Source: an uncultured Prevotella sp.
Lineage (GTDB): Bacteria; Bacteroidota; Bacteroidia; Bacteroidales; Bacteroidaceae
Length of the DNA stretch: 53,983 nt
NCBI GenBank assembly: GCA_900541335.1
Contig: UQJC01000008.1
Coordinates: 1 to 53,983 of the forward strand
Direction of reading: 5' to 3'
This document shows positions 41,738 through 50,250 of this stretch, piece after piece. Position 1 is the stretch's first letter, and every line of letters begins with the position of its first letter. The notes below the pieces were generated by a model. It did no database searches and was not told the origin of the DNA. It saw nothing but the letters and a program-made list of their open reading frames with translations. Position numbers and translations under genes: made by a program.

Positions 41738-42838
41738 TTACGGTCGCTCCTTCCTTTCCTGATAAATCTTCGGCAAGGGATTCGCGTGAGCTTCGTCGTA
41801 AATCTTGCGGTTTCTGTAAATGTCAATGGCCATGTAGATGGCTTGACGGAAAGAATCCGGATTGGCTTCTCCTTTTCCCGCAATGTCATAAGCCGTTCCA
41901 TGGTCGGGAGAAGTGCGTACCACGGGGAGCCCCGCAGTAAAATTGACACCACTACCTTTGGCAAGTCCCTTAAAGGGAGCTAATCCCTGATCATGGTACA
42001 TTGCTAAGATACCATCGAAGTAGCGGTATTGCTCCGCACCAAAGAAACCGTCTGCCGCAAAGGGACCGTAGCAAGCGATTCCTTCCTCTGAAAGTGTTTG
42101 GATGGTCGGACGGATAATTTCTTCTTCCTCTTTTCCTAAGACACCGCTGTCTCCAGCATGGGGATTGAGGGCCAACACAGCGATGCGTGGGGCTGAAATC
42201 TGAAAATCTCGACGAAGCGACTGGTAGAGCAGTCTGCCTTTCTTTTCAATCTTCTCTTGCGTGATAGCCGTAGCCACTTCCGAAATCGGTAAGTGAGTCG
42301 TAACCAACGAAACACGCATGAAGTCATTGCAAAGAATCATCAGCGGTTCGCTGTCTGTCGTACCTGTACGGTCTTGCAGGTATTCTGTATGGCCTACAAA
42401 GCGGAAGTTGCTGCTTTGAATACTTGCTTTATTGATGGGGGCCGTCACGAGCGCATCAATGTGTCCCGCTGTTAAGTCGTGAACGGCTTGCTCCAAGGAT
42501 ACGAATGCCGCGTGCCCAGCGTCAGGACTTTGCTTCCCAAATTCAACAGGAATTTCTACATCCGAACAATTGATAAAATTCAGTTGGCGGGCGGTTGCTT
42601 CAGCCGCAGTCGGAATCAAGCGATAGCTGAGGTTGATGCCCAGTGCTTTACGATGTTGGTTGACGACTTTGGCACAGCCATAAACCACCGGTATGCAGAA
42701 GTCAAACATACCTGTGTCAGAAAAAGTTTTCAGTATCAGTTCGATACCGACACCATTGGCATCACCTTGTGTGATACCGATGCGTAAAAGGGGAACCCCT
42801 GCTTTAGATTGGGGTGTATGGGTGTTTTTATCGGGCAT
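41738..42838 (-). CDS. pdxA: 4-hydroxythreonine-4-phosphate dehydrogenase
   Basis: A 366-residue enzyme of the DXP-dependent pyridoxal phosphate pathway. The N-terminal signature RIGITQGDANGVGIEL is present, and the metal-binding residues lie in VGHTEYLQDRTG and LNPHAGDSGVLG. The C-terminal AMYHDQGLAPFKGL and RTSPDHGTAYDIAG segments match the family well. It oxidises 4-phosphohydroxy-L-threonine with NAD and acts in the cytoplasm. The N-terminal 15 residues before the fold are a short extension. The gap upstream (42839-43040) holds no recognised gene. Confidence 0.95.
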   Translation of the reverse strand: MPDKNTHTPQSKAGVPLLRIGITQGDANGVGIELILKTFSDTGMFDFCIPVVYGCAKVVNQHRKALGINLSYRLIPTAAEATARQLNFINCSDVEIPVEFGKQSPDAGHAAFVSLEQAVHDLTAGHIDALVTAPINKASIQSSNFRFVGHTEYLQDRTGTTDSEPLMILCNDFMRVSLVTTHLPISEVATAITQEKIEKKGRLLYQSLRRDFQISAPRIAVLALNPHAGDSGVLGKEEEEIIRPTIQTLSEEGIACYGPFAADGFFGAEQYRYFDGILAMYHDQGLAPFKGLAKGSGVNFTAGLPVVRTSPDHGTAYDIAGKGEANPDSFRQAIYMAIDIYRNRKIYDEAHANPLPKIYQERKERP

Positions 42839-43040
42839 AGGAGTCTTGTTAGGGGTTAGTGGGAAGATGAAATGAGCCTAAGAAAGGATAAAGGGGACTG
42901 TAGGGAAACAAATCCTTTGGGTGTAAAAGAGCAAGAACTATCATTTAGCTCCTTTCAGCGGGTCGCTTCCCTCCTTCTATTTTCGAGAAAGAGAAGGAAA
43001 GAATCCTCCTTGGTAGTCTTCCTTTTTCTCATCAAGGTTT

Positions 43041-44120
43041 TCATCCTTGGTGCTTGTTTGCTTCTTGTTGAGCAGTGCTCAGCAAACCGCAGGCCGCAAA
43101 GATGTCTTGTCCGCGAGAGGCACGAATGGTAGTAAACAATCCGTGAGCCGTAAGATAATCGCGGAAACGGGTCATTTGTTCGTTGCCAACGCCTCGCAGA
43201 GGCGTGTCTGGAATGTCATGGAAGCGAATCAGATTGACGCGGCAATCCAAATCCTTTAAGAGGTCGAGCAGGGCATCTGCATGGCGCAGGCTGTCGTTCA
43301 AACCATCGAATACGATGTATTCAAAAGAGAGGCGGCGTTGTTTGGTTCCCAACTCATAATTGACCGAGGCATCTGCCTTCCGGCAGAAATCATACTGCTT
43401 GAGCACATTGACCACATCTCGGATGCTAAAAGCTCGTTCGGCAGGCATTATTTTGGCACGCTCTTCAGGAATCGGGTGATGCAGGCTGATAGCGAGGTGA
43501 CAAGGGCTTTCCTCTAAGAATCGAATCAAGCCTTTAGACAATCCCACACTTGAAACCGTAATTCGTTTCGGACTCCACCCATAGCCCCAGTCGGCCATCA
43601 GAATCTCTGTAACACGGAGCACGGCGTCTAAGTTGTCAAACGGCTCACCTTGTCCCATGAAGACAATGTTTGTCAACCGTTCAGCCTCAGGCAGAGAGTA
43701 AAGCTGGTTGAGAATATCGGCGGCAGAAAGAGAGGCCACATAGCCCTGTCGTCCGGTCATGCAGAAAGCACAGCCCATTTTGCAGCCCACCTGACAACTT
43801 ACACAGATAGTACCACGATCCCCATCGGGAATAAACACCGTCTCGATGTAATCTCCCTTGGTCGTTGTATAGAGGTACTTCGATGTGCCGTCCATGGAGT
43901 GCTTTCCTTCCACAGGTTGAGAGGCTCCAACGGTATAAGCAGCTTTCAGCTTTTCGCGGGCTACCTTCGAGAGGTTTCTCATTTCCTCGATTGAGGTAAC
44001 ACGTTTCTTATAAAGCCAGTCAGCCATTTGTTTGCCGACGAAAGCTGGAAGTCCCAGTTGGGTTGCAATTTGCTTGAGTTCTTCAAGCGTATGTCCTAAT
44101 AGAGGAGTCAGATTGGGCAT
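43041..44120 (-). CDS. rlmN: Dual-specificity 23S rRNA/tRNA adenine C2 methyltransferase
   Basis: A 359-residue radical SAM enzyme. The cluster motif is CKMGCAFC within SCQVGCKMGCAFCMTG. Around it are GEPFDNLDAVL and the SAM-binding region with VSSVGLSKGLIRF. The second catalytic Cys is near the C-terminus (FAACGLL). It methylates A2503 of 23S rRNA and A37 of some tRNAs. Cfr-like resistance enzymes share the fold, but the neighbourhood and the length point to housekeeping RlmN. Confidence 0.94.
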   Translation of the reverse strand: MPNLTPLLGHTLEELKQIATQLGLPAFVGKQMADWLYKKRVTSIEEMRNLSKVAREKLKAAYTVGASQPVEGKHSMDGTSKYLYTTTKGDYIETVFIPDGDRGTICVSCQVGCKMGCAFCMTGRQGYVASLSAADILNQLYSLPEAERLTNIVFMGQGEPFDNLDAVLRVTEILMADWGYGWSPKRITVSSVGLSKGLIRFLEESPCHLAISLHHPIPEERAKIMPAERAFSIRDVVNVLKQYDFCRKADASVNYELGTKQRRLSFEYIVFDGLNDSLRHADALLDLLKDLDCRVNLIRFHDIPDTPLRGVGNEQMTRFRDYLTAHGLFTTIRASRGQDIFAACGLLSTAQQEANKHQG

Positions 44121-44150
44121 GTCGTTAGCGGGTCAATCGCAATATGCAAT

Positions 44151-44199
44151 ATAATAAAAGCCGGATTCGTGCACACGGAGGTGTCACGCGAATCCGGTT
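44151..44199 (-). terminator. Terminator of the SPOR lipoprotein gene
   Basis: On the minus strand AACCGGATTCG pairs with CGAATCCGGCT, with further inner pairing. It is followed by TTTTATTATATT. Position is 18 bp beyond the SPOR gene stop. Confidence 0.85.
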
Positions 44200-44216
44200 A
44201 GTATGAGCAGTTAGAA

Positions 44217-44744
44217 TTACTTTCTGTAAAGAAGCCAAGCGCCAGGGAACTCGCCACGGAGTGCGTCACGAGACTGTGCGGCAGAAGCTTTGTCGTTAAA
44301 AGAAGAAGCAATGACGCGGAACCATCCCGTCTTGCCGTTGATTGTTTCGTTAGTTTTAACGACACGAGAGTCATATCCTTGTGATTGCAGGCGTTGTTTC
44401 TGGTCTTCCGCATTAGCTTGCGTCACGTAGCTTCCTACTACCACGCTGTAAGTCTTAAGTGGATTACCACTGATAACCGTCATATCGCCTTGAATCTCAC
44501 GTACATCGCTGTGATCTTCCTGTACCGGCGTAGTTGACGGAGCCACGGGAGTAATAGTGGTCGTGGGCTGAACAACAGTTTCCGTCGTATTCGGAGTAAC
44601 TACTGTTTCCTGTTCATTTTGCTTGTTGTTGTCTTGAGCCATGGCCTGTTCGTAAGCTTGGCGGTATGCGCTCTCACGTGATTTACAACCCGTGAAAAGT
44701 ACAGCGGCAGAGATGCCGAGTACCCAAACCAAATTCTTCTTCAT
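44217..44744 (-). CDS. SPOR-domain lipoprotein
   Basis: A 175-residue protein: a lipoprotein signal (MKKNLVWVLGISAAVLFTGC, lipobox Cys20), a Thr/Pro/Gln/Val-rich linker (about 45-80), then a C-terminal SPOR domain (TYSVVVGSYVTQANAEDQKQ to the end). SPOR domains bind denuded glycan strands at the septum, so this protein probably works in cell division or wall remodelling. The frame stays open to 45200, but the upstream part overlaps the divergent ytxH gene and looks non-coding; ATG 44744 gives the lipoprotein start. Confidence 0.88.
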   Translation of the reverse strand: MKKNLVWVLGISAAVLFTGCKSRESAYRQAYEQAMAQDNNKQNEQETVVTPNTTETVVQPTTTITPVAPSTTPVQEDHSDVREIQGDMTVISGNPLKTYSVVVGSYVTQANAEDQKQRLQSQGYDSRVVKTNETINGKTGWFRVIASSFNDKASAAQSRDALRGEFPGAWLLYRK

Positions 44745-44830
44745 TGCTTCGTGTTTATGTTTATTCTGATAATATGATCTTATCGCTTTGTGGCAACACT
44801 TCTGATTGGTTGAGACAGAAGGTGAAAGTA

Positions 44831-44893
44831 GGGAACTAGAACCTGCAAGGGTTTGAAAAAGTTCCCGCCAGGCCACAAATCGGAGCAAAATTA
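44831..44893 (-). promoter_or_regulatory. Promoter -7 box and leader hairpin of the SPOR gene
   Basis: The minus strand has TAATTTTG at 44886-44893 (TAnnTTTG). Shortly after the predicted start the leader contains a perfect 7-bp dyad, 44860-44866 with 44831-44837 (GGGAACT/AGTTCCC). No -33 box is clear. Confidence 0.5.
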
Positions 44894-44986
44894 CAAAACC
44901 ATTTGAGTTTGTTTGGTGCAATGCGGTTAAAATGTTTGTGGTAAGTAAAGTTTGCTCCCTCAAGTTCAAAAAAACAGCCATTTGAT

Positions 44987-45016
44987 TTTGTGCATTGAAT
45001 TTTATGCGTAAGTTTG
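44987..45016 (+). promoter_or_regulatory. Promoter of the ytxH-like operon
   Basis: TTTG (44987-44990), 18 bp, TAAGTTTG (45009-45016): both boxes are exact. It lies inside a longer open frame that could be called from 44995, which shows that the true start of the gene is the later ATG at 45052. Confidence 0.85.
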
Positions 45017-45051
45017 CGACGATTATTAACCCTCTAAATACACTACCAATT

Positions 45052-45258
45052 ATGAAAGGACTTAGCATTTTAGCAGCTTTTTTGGGTGGTGCCGCTGTAG
45101 GCGCTGCTTGTGGCATTCTCTTTGCACCTGAAAAGGGTGAAGATACTCGTGAGAAGATTGCAGACGCTATCCGTAAGCGTGGCATCAAGCTCAATCGCAA
45201 GGAAATGGAAAGCCTCGTAGACGATATCGCCGACGAATTGCAGCCCGCAAACGACTAA
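45052..45258 (+). CDS. YtxH-like small membrane protein
   Basis: A 68-residue protein with one N-terminal glycine/alanine-rich membrane helix (LSILAAFLGGAAVGAACGILFAPEKG) followed by a charged helix (TREKIADAIRKRG). This is the YtxH layout: a Gly-zipper segment with the FAPxxG turn. Homologues elsewhere respond to stress, but their action is unknown. It heads a trio with the holin-like gene and a small basic protein gene, although a strong terminator lies between it and the second. Confidence 0.8.
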   Translation: MKGLSILAAFLGGAAVGAACGILFAPEKGEDTREKIADAIRKRGIKLNRKEMESLVDDIADELQPAND

Positions 45259-45279
45259 TCCCTCCTCCTCTGCATAACG

Positions 45280-45358
45280 TAAGGTTATAAGAAAACAAGG
45301 TTCATCCAGCTTCTTTGCGAGTGCTCGTGAGCCTTGTTTTTTATAACCTTATTTTTTT
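45280..45358 (+). terminator. Terminator after ytxH-like gene
   Basis: TAAGGTTATAA followed by AAAACAAGG pairs with CCTTGTTTT and TTATAACCTTA, then a T-tract ATTTTTTT. It is a long, strong Rho-independent terminator. Confidence 0.9.
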
Positions 45359-45590
45359 AGTTCCGGGTAGAACGGAGTTTTCGGTATGATTTTTTTGAAC
45401 CTTCCACTTTTGAGGGTCGGTTGTGACGACGACAAGATTGTTTCGGGTATCCTGTAGGATAAGGTTGATGACTTGAATAATTCATCTCATATACTTATTG
45501 GTTGTACTTGTTTCGATGCTTGTTTTACCTAACTCGTCACGCTGTTGTTCTTTTCTGCCCAGTTTCGTTTATCCTTTAAAGATTACGTCC

Positions 45591-45998
45591 GTGTTATCAT
45601 CTGATCAAAATATCGAATTGCTCAGCCAACTACTGGCTGACATCAAGAAATATCTTGAGTTGCGCGGTGAGTGCATGAAGATTGATTTAGTTCATAAGTT
45701 GTGTAAGTTGTTCACAGCTTTGGTATTGGGTGCAGTCTTTTTCCTCATCGGAGCGTTGGCCTTATTGTTTCTTACCTTCTTCTTGGTTGATTTCTTGTCA
45801 CCCTATGTGGGAGGTGAAGTAGTCAGCAATGCTCTCATCGTTGGGATGTATCTGCTGTTGGGTTTACTCGTTTATGCGAAGCGTCGTGCTTGGGTTGAAA
45901 CTCCCTTGACGCGATTCATTGCCCGCACCATCCTGACCGATCCGTTTAGTAAATCAGCCGAAGGCGGTTCTTCCTCCTCCTCTTCTTCTCAATCTTAA
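45591..45998 (+). CDS. Holin-superfamily-like membrane protein (DUF1469 type)
   Basis: About 135 residues with two adjacent membrane segments (FTALVLGAVFFLIGALALLF and VVSNALIVGMYLLLGLLVYA) and a polar Ser-rich tail. This is the layout of the 'phage holin family' or Actinobacterial-type DUF1469 proteins that are ordinary chromosomal genes. The frame is open from 45498, but the stretch before position 45591 does not look like the family. GTG at 45591 gives LSSDQNIELLSQLLADIKKY, the expected amphipathic start. It has no phage neighbours. Confidence 0.7.
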   Translation: MLSSDQNIELLSQLLADIKKYLELRGECMKIDLVHKLCKLFTALVLGAVFFLIGALALLFLTFFLVDFLSPYVGGEVVSNALIVGMYLLLGLLVYAKRRAWVETPLTRFIARTILTDPFSKSAEGGSSSSSSSQS

Positions 45999-46002
45999 AG
46001 CT

Positions 46003-46275
46003 ATGAAGACTAACAACACCTCCTACGATCAAGCCTATTTACAGAAGCGTCGTGCCGAGTTGCAGGCTGAAATGCAAAAAACGCGTGAATCGATTGCTCT
46101 TCAGGCTTCTCTTCTCTTTACTCCCGCCCCTGCTACTACCAAAATGCAACATTGGGTGCAACAGGCCGAACGAGCCGTTGCGGTATATGACGGTGTGATG
46201 ACAGGGTACAAACTTTTCCAGAAGTTTCGTTCCGTCTTTGTTGGAAAGAAAGGACGCAGAGCGCGTTCCAAATAA
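46003..46275 (+). CDS. Small basic protein of the ytxH/holin trio, unknown function
   Basis: A 90-residue protein, helical and charged, ending in a strongly basic tail (KFRSVFVGKKGRRARSK). No signal peptide, membrane segment or known motif is evident. It begins 4 bp after the holin-like gene and is surely cotranscribed with it. A terminator follows at 46306. Similar short genes follow holin-like genes in other Bacteroidales, from recall. Confidence 0.75.
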   Translation: MKTNNTSYDQAYLQKRRAELQAEMQKTRESIALQASLLFTPAPATTKMQHWVQQAERAVAVYDGVMTGYKLFQKFRSVFVGKKGRRARSK

Positions 46276-46305
46276 AAGATTTCCGTTCGTACGACTCCCT
46301 GTTAG

Positions 46306-46357
46306 AAAATCCTCCCATTTTTCAGCTTGTTTCAGTTGAAGATGCGAGGATTTTTTT
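46306..46357 (+). terminator. Terminator after the small basic protein gene
   Basis: AAAATCCTC pairs with GAGGATTTT with further inner CAT/ATG and TCA/TGA pairing, followed by a T-run. The rest of the gap to ppk1 (46358-46690) holds no gene, only a -7 box TATCTTTG at 46598-46605 without a clear -33. Confidence 0.88.
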
Positions 46358-46690
46358 GTTCCTATAGGCTACGAACAGAATTTCTATTGCGTGCTTTAGG
46401 GCAAGCACTGGCCCCTGTACGTTGATGGTTGGAGGAAGAATAGGGTAGGGAACATCGTTATCTATGGGAATGTCAAGGGAGAGTGAGTCTTCCTCTATAA
46501 GGATTCATCATTGGCTGCAGCACGCTTTGATGAAAGTTTATGACAGGTATTGCCTACAGATTTTTCATCCACTATATGTCTTCCTATTGTCAAGGGTTAT
46601 CTTTGCCCCACGCAATCTCCTTAGCAATTGTCACATTACTGTAACATACGATACCGAACTTTGCGCTTTCAAACTTTAAAATGAAGCCAG

Positions 46691-48778
46691 ATGGGTAAGA
46701 ATAATTTCAGTCAAGACTACGTAGAAAGAGACATCAGCTGGATGTATTTCAACTACCGCATCCTTCAGGAAGCCGAAAAACAATCAATCCCTCTTCTTGA
46801 ACGACTCAGTTTCTTAGGTATTTATTCCAATAACTTAGATGAGTTTTTCCGAGTGCGAGTGGCCCTGCTTAATCGTATCGCTGAATACGATGATAAAGAA
46901 ACTCGTGCCGACCGACAAAACGCCTTACAGACCCTCAAAGCCATCAATAAGCTCAACACACAATATGCGAAAGAGTATGAAGCCGCCATTCATCAGGTGG
47001 AAGCTGACTTGGAGAAGGAGAATATTTATATCTTGAAAGATACAGATCTGGATGAAAATCAGAAAATCTTTGTTCGCAACTACTACTATCACAAACTCGA
47101 CGGGTTTATTGCACCTGTTTGGTTCTCAGCTGTAAAGGACCTCAGTACCGAACCCGACGATTGCATCTATTTGGCGGTTAAGATGCGTAAAGAAAGCGAC
47201 AAATCTCATCCCGAGTTCGCATTACTCCAGTTACCTGTGAATCTGATTGGGCGATTTGTTCGACTTCCAGACAAAGATGGCAAGTCTTTCATTATGTATA
47301 TTGATGATGTCGTGCGTTATTGTTTGCCGCTCATCTTTGCGGGTTTGAATTACACGGTGTTCCAAGCCTATGCCTTTAAGTTTACCAAGGATGCAGAGAT
47401 GGAAATTGACAACGATTTGCGTACCGGACTCATGCAGAAGATTTCAAAAGGCGTCAAGAGCCGTAAGAAGGGACAGGCACTCCGTGTCATTTATGATGCC
47501 GGCATGCCGCGCGACCTTTTGAAGCGTGTTACTGCCAAGCTGAATGTCGATAAGCTCGATACGATCATGGCAGCCGGACGCTATCAGAACCACAAGGACC
47601 TGATGAGCTTCCCCGATTGCGGACGTACCGACCTTAAATATCCGCGTTGGCAGCCGTTGATGAAGCCTGAGCTGATGGGAGAACAATCTTTACTTGAGGC
47701 TGTTTGCCACCGCGATCGTTTTATCCACGTTCCCTACCATGATTTCGCTTCTTACATCCGTTTGCTTCAAGAAGCCGCCGTACATAAGGAGGTGAAGAGC
47801 ATCAAGACTACGCTTTACCGCCTGGCCCGTGAGTCTAAAGTCGTTAAGGCTCTTATTAACGCGGCGCAAAACGGCAAACAAGTCACCGTGGTTATCGAGT
47901 TACTGGCGCGGTTCGATGAGGCATCCAATATCAATTGGTCCAAGAAGATGCAGGACGTAGGTATTCATGTTATCTTTGGCGTGGAAGGACTGAAAGTGCA
48001 TTCCAAAATTACGCACATCCACATGCGTAAGGGAGCAGATATCAGTGTCATCAGCACCGGTAACTTCCACGAAGGCAATGCCCGCGCCTATACAGACTAT
48101 ATGCTCATGACTGCCAATCGCAACATCGTGCGCGACGTGGCTGAGGTTTTCAACTTCATCGAGCATCCCTATCTGCCCGCCAAGTACAAAGAACTTTTGG
48201 TCTCGCCCAATGAAATGCGCAACCGTTTCATCCGTTTGATTAACGAAGAAATCAAGAACCACAATGTCGGCAAACCCGCTTATATCCGCATCAAAATCAA
48301 TCATATTACCGATCCAGGTATGGTTAAGAAGCTGTATGAAGCATCTGCCAACGGTGTACCTGTCGAATTGGTCGTACGAGGCAACTGTTCACTCGTGACG
48401 GGCTTACCCGGGAAGAGTGAAACCATGCGCATAACGGGCATCATTGACCGCTATCTTGAACATGCCCGCATCTTCCAGTTCTGTGCGGCTGGTGAGGACA
48501 AGATGTTTATTGGTTCTGCCGATTGGATGCCCCGCAATTTGAATAACCGTGTAGAGGTCGTAACCCCGGTTTATGATCCGTTGATCAAGGAAGATTTGAA
48601 GCGTGTGATCGACTATGCTCTCCAAGACAACATGCAAGGCCGTTGTGTCGACGGTACCGGTCGCAATTTGCCCTGGACCACGACCGATGCCACACCCTTC
48701 CGCTCCCAGGAAGCCCTCTACCAACACTATGTAGAAACCTTGCAACCTGTTGATGCGAATCCGCAGGAAGTAGAATAA
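46691..48778 (+). CDS. ppk: Polyphosphate kinase 1
   Basis: A 695-residue enzyme that reversibly makes polyphosphate from ATP, usually membrane associated. The N domain starts with RDISWMYFNYRILQEAE. The head domain has LGIYSNNLDEFFRVRVALL. Two phospholipase-D-like catalytic domains follow: C1 with the phosphorylated histidine at 437 (EGLKVHSKITHIHMRKG) and STGNFHEGNARAYTD; C2 with FIGSADWMPRNLNNRVEVV. Length is normal. It is followed by ppx after 206 bp, the usual pairing of synthesis and degradation. Confidence 0.96.
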   Translation: MGKNNFSQDYVERDISWMYFNYRILQEAEKQSIPLLERLSFLGIYSNNLDEFFRVRVALLNRIAEYDDKETRADRQNALQTLKAINKLNTQYAKEYEAAIHQVEADLEKENIYILKDTDLDENQKIFVRNYYYHKLDGFIAPVWFSAVKDLSTEPDDCIYLAVKMRKESDKSHPEFALLQLPVNLIGRFVRLPDKDGKSFIMYIDDVVRYCLPLIFAGLNYTVFQAYAFKFTKDAEMEIDNDLRTGLMQKISKGVKSRKKGQALRVIYDAGMPRDLLKRVTAKLNVDKLDTIMAAGRYQNHKDLMSFPDCGRTDLKYPRWQPLMKPELMGEQSLLEAVCHRDRFIHVPYHDFASYIRLLQEAAVHKEVKSIKTTLYRLARESKVVKALINAAQNGKQVTVVIELLARFDEASNINWSKKMQDVGIHVIFGVEGLKVHSKITHIHMRKGADISVISTGNFHEGNARAYTDYMLMTANRNIVRDVAEVFNFIEHPYLPAKYKELLVSPNEMRNRFIRLINEEIKNHNVGKPAYIRIKINHITDPGMVKKLYEASANGVPVELVVRGNCSLVTGLPGKSETMRITGIIDRYLEHARIFQFCAAGEDKMFIGSADWMPRNLNNRVEVVTPVYDPLIKEDLKRVIDYALQDNMQGRCVDGTGRNLPWTTTDATPFRSQEALYQHYVETLQPVDANPQEVE

Positions 48779-48984
48779 GGTCGTTTCTCCCCAAGTCGTT
48801 CGTCTACAGGGAAACTTCAAATCGTTGCAACCAACGAGTTTACGAGTTATTATTGTGGGGTGGCATGATGGAATGCCACTCCACATTTGTACCTTTGCCA
48901 CGCTTGCATTGCTGCAACCAGACAAATCTTTGTGCCCTTCGCAGGAGAAACCCATTCCAACAACCTTTATAATGTATACCGCTT

Positions 48985-49902
48985 ATGGCAAGAATCAATT
49001 ATGCAGCCATTGACATTGGCTCCAATGCGGCTCGACTGCTCATCAAGAGCATTGACCGTGAGGCAAACGATAAGAATAAGTTCAAGAAGCTTCTGCTTTT
49101 GCGTGTTCCCCTTCGCTTAGGTTTCGACATCTTCAAGAATGGTGCATTAAGTGACAAGAAAGCCGAGAAATTGCGTCGTCTGATGAAAGCCTATCGTCAG
49201 ATGATGAAGCTTTACGATGTTGCAGACTACCGTGCGTGTGCCACCTCAGCCATGCGCGACGCGACCAATGGGCCAGACATTATTCGTCGGATATATAAGG
49301 AGACGGGTATTAACATCGAAATAATTAACGGTAAGGAAGAAGCCCGTATCGTGTACAGTAACCACATTGAGTGTATGGCTGACCGAAAAGGAGCTTACGT
49401 CTATGTAGACGTAGGTGGTGGTTCGACCGAAGTCAATTTCTTGACGGATGGATGCCTTCAAAGCTCTTCTTCCTATAATATTGGTACTGTACGTTACTTG
49501 ACAGGACAGGTGCGAGACGACGAATGGCTCCGGTTAGAAGAAGATATGCAACACATCGTCCAGGGATTAGACCACATCAACATCATTGGTTCGGGTGGTA
49601 ATATCAACAAACTATACCGCATGGCAGAGGTCAAGGACAAAGAGCAACAACGTCTGCCCATTTCTTCCTTGCGCCAGGTTTACGAGCAACTTAAGCCGTT
49701 GAGTGTTGAGGAGCGTATCGAGCAGTTTGCGCTCAAGGAAGACCGTGCAGACGTTATCATTCCTGCTGCAGAAATCTTCCTTCGCATTGCTTCAATCGTT
49801 CGTGCCGAGTACGTCCACGTTCCGGTTATCGGTTTGGCAGATGGTATCATCGACGACCTCTATGCCCAGCGTGAAACACGCATACCTCAAAAGCTCGGTT
49901 AA
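48985..49902 (+). CDS. ppx: Ppx/GppA-family phosphatase
   Basis: A 305-residue ASKHA-fold phosphatase: YAAIDIGSNAARLLI (phosphate loop 1), ACATSAMRDATNG, and YVDVGGGSTEVNFL (phosphate loop 2). Family members hydrolyse exopolyphosphate or pppGpp. At 305 residues it is the short form without the C-terminal HD-like domain. Its place after ppk1 favours exopolyphosphatase. The start ATG 48985 gives MARINYAAIDIG. Confidence 0.93.
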   Translation: MARINYAAIDIGSNAARLLIKSIDREANDKNKFKKLLLLRVPLRLGFDIFKNGALSDKKAEKLRRLMKAYRQMMKLYDVADYRACATSAMRDATNGPDIIRRIYKETGINIEIINGKEEARIVYSNHIECMADRKGAYVYVDVGGGSTEVNFLTDGCLQSSSSYNIGTVRYLTGQVRDDEWLRLEEDMQHIVQGLDHINIIGSGGNINKLYRMAEVKDKEQQRLPISSLRQVYEQLKPLSVEERIEQFALKEDRADVIIPAAEIFLRIASIVRAEYVHVPVIGLADGIIDDLYAQRETRIPQKLG

Positions 49903-49974
49903 GGTTCCTACTTGAGTCAATGCTTTCTTCCCATCGAGGAAAGATAGCCTATCCACTTCCCTCATAATCCTGCG

Positions 49975-50026
49975 AAAGCGCGCCGAACGGTTTCTTCTTT
50001 GGAAAGATCGTTCAGCGCGCTTTTTT
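49975..50026 (+). terminator. Intrinsic terminator of ppx
   Basis: A 15-nt arm (49975-49989) pairs with 50009-50023 with a single mismatch and runs into six Ts. Confidence 0.92.
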
Positions 50027-50073
50027 AGGTTCATCCCGTTAAAGGGACGATTTCTGTATCTTGATCAAGCAGT

Positions 50074-50178
50074 TTAGCGGGCGTTCTTGCGTAAAAAACG
50101 TTGGGCCAGGTAGCGACGGAGAGGTTCGTCATGCAGTTTCCCATTGCGCAAACCATGGCCACCATGAACCAGGAAAAG
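50074..50178 (-). pseudogene. Possible 3' remnant of a decayed gene
   Basis: On the minus strand a short frame after a TGA reads LFLVHGGHGLRNGKLHDEP and continues RRYLAQRFLRKNAR before a stop. The composition looks like real protein, but the family was not identified. A second frame just upstream reads WDGTVIDFSW, which could join it through a frameshift. It lies in the 224-bp gap between ppx and the permease. This is weak evidence. Confidence 0.25.
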
Positions 50179-50250
50179 TCAATCACCGTGCCATCCCACT
50201 GTTAGTGGCCTTGTAGCACGGTGTCCAGGCATTTTCGTGTAGCAGACGAA

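Noticed and set aside
44745..45200. Longer upstream start of the SPOR gene
   Set aside because: It would run antisense through the ytxH-like gene and its promoter, and would bury the lipoprotein signal.
45591..45998. Phage holin as a sign of a prophage
   Set aside because: The holin label is a family name; there are no phage genes around it and the trio looks chromosomal.
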